From Flavobacteriaceae bacterium (lineage in GTDB: Bacteria > Bacteroidota > Bacteroidia > Flavobacteriales > Flavobacteriaceae): a stretch of DNA of 9,493 nucleotides. The stretch is taken from positions 1-9,493 of the forward strand of contig DAOUPU010000084.1 in the NCBI GenBank assembly GCA_030625995.1. Direction: 5' to 3'. Positions 1 through 5,966 of the stretch are shown here, one piece after another; position 1 is the first letter of the stretch, and the number at the start of each line of letters is the position of its first letter. A model generated the notes under the pieces. It saw only the letters and a program-made list of their open reading frames with translations, made no database searches and was not told the DNA's origin. Both the position numbers and the translations under genes were made by a program.

Positions 1-1
1 C

Positions 2-328
2 GAGACACTGCGTTTTGAGATGAAACCACAGGGGGTTAGCGTACAAATAATATGCCCCCCGGAATTTGATTCGCCAATGGTGGATAAACTCGATCAATAT
101 CGTACACCTGAAAACCGCCTGCACACCTTATCGATTCCAAAGCTGAGCGTTGATCGAATTGTTGATGGAACCTTGCGTGGTATTGAATCTAATCGTTTTC
201 TTACGGTTCCAGGGCGTAAGGCATCCATTGCGGTTTGGGTAATGCGACACTTCTCTAATCTTTCGCGATCTGTCACGGATAGCAAAATCAAGAAAATGTA
301 CATTGGACCAAAAAACAGCAAACAGTGA
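2..328 (+). CDS. Short-chain dehydrogenase/reductase (SDR), C-terminal part only
   Basis: This is the C-terminal ~108 residues of an SDR oxidoreductase; the N-terminal cofactor-binding and catalytic parts lie outside the window. The frame is open from base 2, so the ATG at 20 is internal and not the start. The visible part begins with ETLRFEMKPQGVSVQIICPP, the SDR stretch after the active-site helix (typically '..LR.EL...GI.V....PP'). It continues with a 'DSPM' segment like the substrate-loop region of 3-ketodihydrosphingosine-reductase-like SDRs, and later 'GIESNRFLTVPG', typical of the C-terminal region of that group. The last ~30 residues hold a short hydrophobic stretch and then a basic tail. 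The substrate cannot be told because the catalytic Ser-Tyr-Lys are not in view. Base composition is visibly richer in G/C than in the genes downstream. The SDR assignment is good; the sphingolipid-type subfamily is only a suggestion. Confidence 0.8.
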   Translation, partial: ETLRFEMKPQGVSVQIICPPEFDSPMVDKLDQYRTPENRLHTLSIPKLSVDRIVDGTLRGIESNRFLTVPGRKASIAVWVMRHFSNLSRSVTDSKIKKMYIGPKNSKQ

Positions 329-361
329 AATAACGGTGCAAGGCTTTAGCAAGATGGGAAG

Positions 362-390
362 TTGATTCACTCGTCGGTTTAGTGCTTTTG
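362..390 (+). promoter_or_regulatory. Weak candidate Bacteroidota-type promoter upstream of the alkyl-sulfatase gene
   Basis: Within the 137-base gap between the SDR gene and the alkyl-sulfatase gene there is TTG (362-364), an 18-base spacer and TGCTTTTG (383-390). The Bacteroidota consensus is TTG, about 19-21 bases, then TAnnTTTG, so the downstream box differs by one base and the spacer is slightly short. A sigma70-like TTGACA (388-393) overlaps it but has no convincing -10 box at 16-18 bases. This is a pattern match only. The rest of the gap shows no convincing terminator and no Shine-Dalgarno sequence before the ATG at 466. Confidence 0.22.
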
Positions 391-465
391 ACAGGCTTTT
401 TAACGAAGTATTGAGAAACAAAACCCATTGAATAATAATTACTAACATTTAAACATTAACTAATA

Positions 466-2541
466 ATGAAAACAATTAAAAACATATTGATTATATCCCT
501 ATTTACTTTGGGGGCTTGTACAGCTCCATCCGGAGAAAACTCTACCGCCGAATTGGCAACAGATCATTTTCACCCGAAAGGGAAAGTTCCTTCTGAATAT
601 ACTTTAAAAGTATTTGAAGAAGCTAAAGTAAACTTGCCCTTTGCTGATACACGTGATTTTGAAGAAGCTGACAAAGGTTTTATTGCCGGTCCTAAATCTA
701 AGATAATTATGGCTGATGCAGGACATGTGGCCTGGGACCTAGAAAGCTACGATTGGATGGAGGATCAAGAGGAATTCAATAGTATACATCCCTCACTTTG
801 GCGACAGTCGAAACTTAATATGAGAACAGGACTTTTTGAAGTGATTCCCGGAATATATCAGGTTAGAAATTTGGACCTATCCAATATAACCTTTGTAAAA
901 GGAAAAACAGGATGGATTGTTTTTGATCCTTGCGTATCCTTGGAAATAGCTCGTACGGCAAAGGAACTTGTAGATGAAAACTTAGGTGAATTTCCCGTTG
1001 TGGCAGTTATATATTCGCATAATCATATCGATCATTTTGGGGGTGTAAGAGGTATTGTAGATGAAGCCGATGTACGAGCAGGTAAAGTGGAAATAATTGC
1101 TCCTGCTCATTTCATGAGAGAGGCTATTGCAGAGATGATTCATGCTGGTACTGCAATGACGCGCAGAGCAGAATATCAATATGGATTATTGTTAAAGAGA
1201 GATCCTTATGGATATGTTGGACAAGGACTTGGGCAAGGTGTTTCTAACGGTAATGTCGGCCTGATTGCACCTACCAAAAATATTGAAGATGCCATTGAGG
1301 AGTATACAGTTGATGGTGTGAAGATGGTCTTTCAAAATACCCCTAATACCGAGGCTCCTTCCGAAATGAACACTTATTTCCCTGACAAGAAGGCGCTTTG
1401 GATGGCCGAGAATGTTACTGGTGTTTTTCATAATATTTATACTTTACGAGGTGCACCTGTTCGTGATGCATTGGCCTGGTCGAGCTATATAAACAAAGCT
1501 TTGTATTTATTTGGTTTGGAAGCTGAGGTAATGTTTGCTTCACACCACTGGCCAAGATGGGGAAATGAAAGGGTACAGGAAGTATTAAGAGGTCAAAGAG
1601 ATTTGTATGCCAACATAAACAATCAGGTATTGCATTATGCAAATCAGGGTGTTACCATAAATGAAATACATAATGTGTATAAAACTCCCAAAAGCATCGG
1701 TGATCAATGGTATAATCGTGGTTATCATGGTTCACCGGAGCATAATAGCCGTGCTGTGATTAATCGCTATCTAGGCTATTGGGATGTTAATCCTGCAACG
1801 ATTATTCCGCTTTCACCTTCAGAATCTGCTCCGCTGTATGTTGAAATGATGGGGGGAGCTCAACCCATAACCAAAAAAGGAAAAGAATTATTTAATCAAG
1901 GAAAGTATCTGGAAGCTTCTGAAATCTTGAACAAGCTTGTATATGCTGAACCTAACAATCAAGACGCTAAGGATTTATTAGCAGATGTGTATGAGCAAAT
2001 TGGTTATCAACAGGAAAATCCAGGTTTACGTAATAGCTTCTTAAATGGTGCATTTGAATTGCGGTCAGGGATGCCGATCGTAGAGGAAAAGCTTAATTCC
2101 CTTTCTCCTGATCTTGCCCGGGCAATGTCGACAGGATTATTTCTAGAATTTGTTGGCATCATGCTAGATAGCCGTAAGGCTGAAGGTATGGAGTTCACTA
2201 TCAATCTTATCACACCAGATAATGGTGAAAAATATGTGTTAGAATTAAGCAATTCCACACTTACAAATATTGAAGGTTATCAAGCCAAAAACGCCGATCT
2301 CACATTAACCATTACACGTTTGGGACTGGCATTGGTTATGACAGGAAAAAAATCATTGCAAGACCAGATTGCGGACGGAGAGGCTAAAGCAGAAGGTGAT
2401 ATCGGTGTTCTGAAACAACTTGCCTCTACTTTGGTGCATTTTACTCCAGAATTCGAGATTTTACCGGGAACCAAAGCAAAAGAAGCAGATAAGGAGTTTA
2501 ATGATTTTGAAGTAGGAGAAGTTGGAATTACTCATGAATGA
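466..2541 (+). CDS. Alkyl-sulfatase, metallo-beta-lactamase fold (SdsA1/BDS1/YjcS family), predicted lipoprotein
   Basis: This predicted enzyme hydrolyses primary alkyl sulfate esters such as dodecyl sulfate to the alcohol and sulfate, using a two-zinc centre. The zinc motif HNHIDH is at residues 185-190. Further expected ligands are E296 (in NTEAPSE), E315 (in MAENV) and H360 (in ASHHWPRWG); their spacings of 19 and 45 residues match those I recall for SdsA1 of Pseudomonas. The lactamase domain covers about 125-370, a helical TPR-like dimerisation region about 375-540, and an SCP2-like C-terminal domain about 560-680, which in the family helps bind the hydrophobic chain. At 691 aa the length is usual. 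The N-terminus has a hydrophobic signal and a lipobox LGAC with Cys18, so the mature protein should be lipid-anchored, in contrast to soluble secreted homologues. The ATG at 466 is supported by the signal peptide. The next gene starts 46 bases downstream on the same strand. Family is certain; the exact substrate is not. Confidence 0.93.
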   Translation: MKTIKNILIISLFTLGACTAPSGENSTAELATDHFHPKGKVPSEYTLKVFEEAKVNLPFADTRDFEEADKGFIAGPKSKIIMADAGHVAWDLESYDWMEDQEEFNSIHPSLWRQSKLNMRTGLFEVIPGIYQVRNLDLSNITFVKGKTGWIVFDPCVSLEIARTAKELVDENLGEFPVVAVIYSHNHIDHFGGVRGIVDEADVRAGKVEIIAPAHFMREAIAEMIHAGTAMTRRAEYQYGLLLKRDPYGYVGQGLGQGVSNGNVGLIAPTKNIEDAIEEYTVDGVKMVFQNTPNTEAPSEMNTYFPDKKALWMAENVTGVFHNIYTLRGAPVRDALAWSSYINKALYLFGLEAEVMFASHHWPRWGNERVQEVLRGQRDLYANINNQVLHYANQGVTINEIHNVYKTPKSIGDQWYNRGYHGSPEHNSRAVINRYLGYWDVNPATIIPLSPSESAPLYVEMMGGAQPITKKGKELFNQGKYLEASEILNKLVYAEPNNQDAKDLLADVYEQIGYQQENPGLRNSFLNGAFELRSGMPIVEEKLNSLSPDLARAMSTGLFLEFVGIMLDSRKAEGMEFTINLITPDNGEKYVLELSNSTLTNIEGYQAKNADLTLTITRLGLALVMTGKKSLQDQIADGEAKAEGDIGVLKQLASTLVHFTPEFEILPGTKAKEADKEFNDFEVGEVGITHE

Positions 2542-2587
2542 GCATTCCGGCGATATATGCCTTATCCTTAAATAAAATATATTAATT

Positions 2588-3706
2588 GTGAAAAAACGAA
2601 TCTTTCTTTTATTCATGATCAGTCTTCTGTTTCTTAAAACAGCTGCTCAAGAAAAAGAAGTAGATTCGCTATTCGACGAATCGTCAGGAACCTTTTTGCC
2701 AATACCTTTAATAATTAATAGCCCAACTATTGAAACTGGCTTTGGAGGCGTTGGAATGTATTTTTTTAAATTTGATAAGGAAGATAAGGTTTCACCCCCT
2801 TCACTAGTTAGTTTATATGGTATATATTCAACCAATAAGAGTTATATATTATTAGCATCCTCACGAATGTATTGGAATGAAGATAAAAATCGAGCTACTT
2901 TAATTGCAGGTCCCATAAGAATAAATCATGATTTTATCTATGAAAATGATGAAGGTGAGGATCTGCATTTGGTTTATTCTGAAATGCGCAGTATTGTTAC
3001 TGTTGAATATAGTAGGAAAATTTTTGGCGATTTTTATCTTGGAGTTATGTATTTAGGAACCAAAACTAAATTTAAATTTGATCAGGGAACTGATGAGGAA
3101 AATGAGTTTACAGAAGAGTTCTTTAGAGCAAATGATATCACCGACAATTTCATTTCAAGTATTGGTTTGAATTTTTCATTTGATAATCGGAATTATGTAT
3201 ATAACCCAACAAAAGGTTTGATGTTTAGCATACGTCCAAAATTGAATAGAGAATGGTTAGGAAGTGATAATGATTATGTGGATACCGATTTTACAGCAGT
3301 ATATTTTATACCATTATCGGTTAATCAGGTATTAGGATTTTCATTGTCAGGGGGAATCGCAACCGGTGATGTTCCCTTTGATGGATATCAGAGTTACGGT
3401 TTACGCAACAATTTAAGAGGTTACCCAGTTGGGAAATACAGAGGAAAAAATATGGCAGCTTTACAGGCTGAATATCGTAGAAATATTTATAACAGATGGG
3501 GTGCAGTTGCATTTGCGGGAACTGGAAGTGTTTGGGGGAATGATGATAATGGTGAAGAGGCATTTGAAAGAACATGGTTGCCAAGCATTGGATTAGGAAT
3601 TAGATATATGGTATCAAAAGAAAAAAGAATCAATTTACGTTTAGATTTTGCCGCAGGAGTTGATGGTAATCAAGGAGTTTATTTTGGAATTATGGAAGCT
3701 TTTTAA
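2588..3706 (+). CDS. Outer-membrane beta-barrel protein, D15/BamA surface-antigen-like (barrel domain only)
   Basis: This 372-aa protein has a signal peptide (MKKR followed by a hydrophobic stretch, likely cleaved at TAA|Q, residue 20/21) and then alternating beta-strand-like sequence rich in aromatic residues and Gly to the end. The second half resembles the bacterial surface-antigen barrel (PF01103 type): a 'FDNRNYVYNPTKGLMFSI' strand pair, 'GYQSYGLRNNLRGYPVGKYR' and 'PSIGLGIRYMVSKEKRINLR'. The NLRGYP segment resembles the conserved (V/I)RG(F/Y) motif that sits inside the barrel of Omp85 proteins. The protein ends in aromatic Phe, as outer-membrane barrels commonly do. No POTRA domains are visible, so it is not BamA itself. 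The start is GTG at 2588; the next in-frame ATG would cut into the signal peptide. It lies 46 bases after the alkyl-sulfatase gene, so co-transcription is likely. Its cargo or role is unknown. Confidence 0.8.
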   Translation: MKKRIFLLFMISLLFLKTAAQEKEVDSLFDESSGTFLPIPLIINSPTIETGFGGVGMYFFKFDKEDKVSPPSLVSLYGIYSTNKSYILLASSRMYWNEDKNRATLIAGPIRINHDFIYENDEGEDLHLVYSEMRSIVTVEYSRKIFGDFYLGVMYLGTKTKFKFDQGTDEENEFTEEFFRANDITDNFISSIGLNFSFDNRNYVYNPTKGLMFSIRPKLNREWLGSDNDYVDTDFTAVYFIPLSVNQVLGFSLSGGIATGDVPFDGYQSYGLRNNLRGYPVGKYRGKNMAALQAEYRRNIYNRWGAVAFAGTGSVWGNDDNGEEAFERTWLPSIGLGIRYMVSKEKRINLRLDFAAGVDGNQGVYFGIMEAF

Positions 3707-3724
3707 TTCTTTCATGACTAATAA

Positions 3725-3880
3725 ATCACAACCCATTTCGCTGGTAATGGATTATCAAATAAATTGGTTTTTCGAAAGGTTCAAACGGTTGATGTTGCTC
3801 TCACCTTGTCAAATTATATCAAAATCAAAATACCATCAGCATCATCAGGGCAACCATTGCTAGAGATAATAAAGAAATAA
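3725..3880 (+). pseudogene. Relic of the C-terminus of an alkaline phosphatase/sulfatase-superfamily enzyme
   Basis: The stretch between the barrel gene and the phosphoesterase gene contains a 51-codon open frame with no start codon, preceded by two in-frame stops at 3719-3724. Its translation includes HFAGNGLSNKLVFRKVQTVD and then VALTLSNYIKIKIPSASSGQ, ending PLLEIIKK and TAA at 3878. This reads like the end of alkaline-phosphatase/type I phosphodiesterase/sulfatase family proteins of the PafA kind. In those the last conserved block is roughly '(T/Y)xDxAxTLxxxLgIxxPsxxxGxPLxEv', preceded by a 'vPlxFxGxGi' strand. The upstream ~90% of such a gene, with all metal and nucleophile residues, is absent. 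I infer a deletion that joined the end of the barrel gene to the tail of a former phosphatase gene. The stop lies 4 bases before the next gene's ATG. The family match is from memory; a homology search is needed to be certain. Confidence 0.65.
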
Positions 3881-3884
3881 TACC

Positions 3885-5177
3885 ATGTCAAAAGAATATT
3901 ATTTTATAAGTGATCTTCATATTGGAGGAGACGAGGCATTAGGAGTATGCGATTTCGAAGAGGAACTAATAACTTTTCTTCAGGATATTTCTTCTCAACC
4001 TAATGATATAGAACTTATTATAATTGGTGACGCCTTTGGATTGTGGGAATTTACTCAGGTAACAGGAAAAGAAAAAGTAGAAACATTGTTTGCTCAGTTT
4101 CCGAGAATATTTAAAGCCTTTCGCTCTGCGGGAGAGAAAATAAAAATTACAATTCTACCCGGTAATCATGATTATGAGATCGCATGCTATACCGAATTTG
4201 TAGACTTATTTAAAGATTTCAATATCTGCGTGGAGCAGACGCCGGCTATCAGCAGAAAAATAGGAAGTAAATCCCTTTGGATCGAACATGGAAATCAGTA
4301 TGATGAGGTAAATCGTATGCCGGATTTTGGGAACCCATATGCTCTGCCAATAGGTTATTTTATAACCAAATATACAGTTGCGAAAGCCGGTATGATTTCC
4401 CTAAAAGGGAAGTATAACTGGTTGAAGGATATTCAATCGGTTTACCCAACAGAATTGATTCCTGACTGGCTCTTGTCAAACTATTTTTACAGAGAAATGA
4501 GCCCGGTATTAAGATGGATCCTGCTTCCATTTTTGTTACTGTCAGGTCTGACATTATTTGTTTTGGGTGGTGCTGCGCTTGAATTTTTCAACATTACAGA
4601 TGATAATATATTCCTGAATAATAGGTTATTTGATTCTTTGGGTATAGTTGGCAGTCTTTTAGAAATTATTTTAACAATAAATGCCATAGCGTTGCTTGTG
4701 TTTTTGGCACTGGCAATACCTTTTGGTTTTGTAATACGCGATCTAAAAAGAACATTGAAACGGTTTGATATTGAATTAGATCCGGCAGAATTGACCGGCG
4801 AGAAAGAGGATCTATATACCAATGCTGCCCAAAAGGTCTTTAAGGATGATCCTGAAACTGTTGCCTTTATTTATGGGCATACACATACGCCTTCCATACG
4901 ATCAATAGAGAATCGTTATATTATCAACACAGGTACCTGGCTCAAACAATTTGAAAGAGTATCACCTCGTTTCGGATTATTACCAACAATATACATTCCT
5001 TTGTATTGTTTAAACTACTTCAAGGTAAAAACAGAAGAAGAAAATACTATTATAGAGTATCACAAGATTGACAAATCACTTACTTCTGACTTAACGTTGA
5101 TACAACGCTTGATGGTATCCCAAAAACAAAATAAAAAAATAACAGAAATACCTGGCAAAACTACTATTAATCTTTAA
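3885..5177 (+). CDS. Calcineurin-like metallophosphoesterase with internal two-helix membrane hairpin
   Basis: This 430-aa predicted phosphoesterase has the full set of motifs that bind two metals: DLHIGG (D10, H12), GDAFGLW (D49), GNHD (N94, H95), EHG (H135) and GHTHTP (H332, H334). The pattern and the W after the GD motif recall the UDP-2,3-diacylglucosamine hydrolase (LpxH)-like branch, but the acidic residue usual there (GDxFE/D) is Gly52, so an LpxH role is not shown. About 200 residues separate EHG from GHTH. That insert holds two strong hydrophobic segments (about 209-234 and 253-282) joined by a short polar loop. The two would place both halves of the catalytic domain on the same side of the membrane, presumably the cytoplasm, since there is no N-terminal signal peptide. 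ATG 3885 is the natural start because the DLH motif begins only nine residues later. The next gene follows after 35 bases. The substrate is unknown. Confidence 0.85.
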   Translation: MSKEYYFISDLHIGGDEALGVCDFEEELITFLQDISSQPNDIELIIIGDAFGLWEFTQVTGKEKVETLFAQFPRIFKAFRSAGEKIKITILPGNHDYEIACYTEFVDLFKDFNICVEQTPAISRKIGSKSLWIEHGNQYDEVNRMPDFGNPYALPIGYFITKYTVAKAGMISLKGKYNWLKDIQSVYPTELIPDWLLSNYFYREMSPVLRWILLPFLLLSGLTLFVLGGAALEFFNITDDNIFLNNRLFDSLGIVGSLLEIILTINAIALLVFLALAIPFGFVIRDLKRTLKRFDIELDPAELTGEKEDLYTNAAQKVFKDDPETVAFIYGHTHTPSIRSIENRYIINTGTWLKQFERVSPRFGLLPTIYIPLYCLNYFKVKTEEENTIIEYHKIDKSLTSDLTLIQRLMVSQKQNKKITEIPGKTTINL

Positions 5178-5212
5178 ATCAATATCTTATTTGTAATTCA
5201 AGAATACTAATT

Positions 5213-5957
5213 ATGACATCTGTAAAAAATCAAATCGTATTATTTATTGTTGTCATTTTAATATCTCTCCAAAGCATGGCGCAAATTGATCAATTTAAGG
5301 ATGGAGATATAAACAGGCAGGCATGGTTTGATTATAATTTCAATTATCATAAAACGGATAGATTCAATATTTATGGTGGTACTGGTTTTAGAATAATTTC
5401 TCCATATATCTGGACAAGATACTATATTCGGCCGGCCGTAAGTTATACTCCAAAACCATTGTTTAAAAAAGCGAAGAATCTTAAAACGACCTATCATTTT
5501 GGGATAGGTCGTTTTTTTTACGAATTATGTAGAAATACCAAACCATGTAGAGATCAGACCCTTCCAGGGTGTTCAATTACAATGGCCTAGCTTTAAACAC
5601 ATTTCTTTTAGTCATTTTGCTCGTTTTGAACAACAAATAGAAAATTTTGATGGTAAGTGGGATTTTGGCTTAAGAGTAAGGTATATGTTATCCGGTGACA
5701 TTACTTGGGGTAATAATAATGACAATGTCATAAACAGTTTCTTTTTCCCGTTTCATGTAGAGCTTTTTTGGAACTTGGATAATGCAGCAGGTTTTAATGA
5801 GGTGACTAGAATAACACCCGGATTAGGCTATTATTTTAATCCCGAATGGAGCTTAGAATTTTCAACATCCTATCATAAAAGAAGATTTGCAGAGGCCGAT
5901 AATTTTGAGACCAATGATATTGTGTTCAGACTAAGAGTCTATTATGATATTTTTTAA
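5213..5957 (+). pseudogene. DUF2490 outer-membrane barrel protein gene, split by a frameshift at a T8 run
   Basis: The first part (5213 to about 5518, ~102 codons) starts with a signal peptide (likely cleaved at SMA|Q, residue 23/24) followed by barrel-like sequence (FNIYGGTGFRI, TRYYIRPAVSY). In this frame translation then runs into an unrelated tail and stops at 5590. From 5520 the +1 frame continues the family-like sequence without a break: NYVEIPNHVEIRPFQGVQLQ, then WPSFKHISFSHFARFEQ, WDFGLRVRYML and a C-terminal RLRVYYDIF ending at 5957. That HVEIRP(F/W)QG / HFxRFEQ pattern is typical of DUF2490. Removing one T from the T8 run (5512-5519) restores a single ~247-aa protein of normal family length that reads GIGRFFTNYVEIP across the join. 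No other damage is seen, so the lesion is recent, a sequencing error, or bypassed by slippage. The function of DUF2490 proteins is not established; an outer-membrane barrel is predicted. Confidence 0.8.
5483..5519 (+). terminator. Intrinsic-terminator-like hairpin with T8 tract inside the DUF2490 gene
   Basis: Bases 5483-5495 (AAAACGACCTATC) and 5503-5515 (GATAGGTCGTTTT) are perfect reverse complements: 13 base pairs around a 7-base loop (ATTTTGG). The T run 5512-5519 starts inside the 3' arm and continues beyond it, which is the geometry of a rho-independent terminator on the + strand. On the opposite strand only four T follow the stem, so it should be weak there. It is unusual because it lies within coding sequence, about 300 bases after the start codon, and its T run is exactly where the reading frame breaks. 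Whether it ends transcription or stimulates polymerase slippage cannot be told from sequence. Confidence 0.7.
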
Positions 5958-5966
5958 CAGACAGAA

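Noticed and set aside
334..414. A 26-codon open stretch in the gap after the SDR gene, with a hydrophobic translation (…VDSLVGLVLLTGFLTKY)
   Set aside because: There is no start codon near its beginning and no family I recognise. It is short enough to arise by chance, and the gap is better described as intergenic.
128..448. Open frame of 106 codons on the - strand overlapping the SDR end and the gap
   Set aside because: It is antisense to clear SDR coding sequence and has no recognisable domain.
3733..3750. Short inverted repeat CCATT…AATGG after the barrel gene
   Set aside because: A five-base stem with an eight-base loop and no T tract; expected by chance, and it lies inside the phosphatase relic's coding frame.
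3648..3863. Open frame on the + strand overlapping the end of the barrel gene
   Set aside because: It is out of frame with both the barrel gene and the phosphatase relic. Its translation is low-complexity at the end and unlike any family.
5928..5955. Small inverted repeat AGACT-AAG-AGTCT followed by a T6 run, a possible terminator for the + strand cluster
   Set aside because: The stem is only five base pairs, A/T-rich and separated from the T run by about nine bases, so it is unlikely to terminate transcription.
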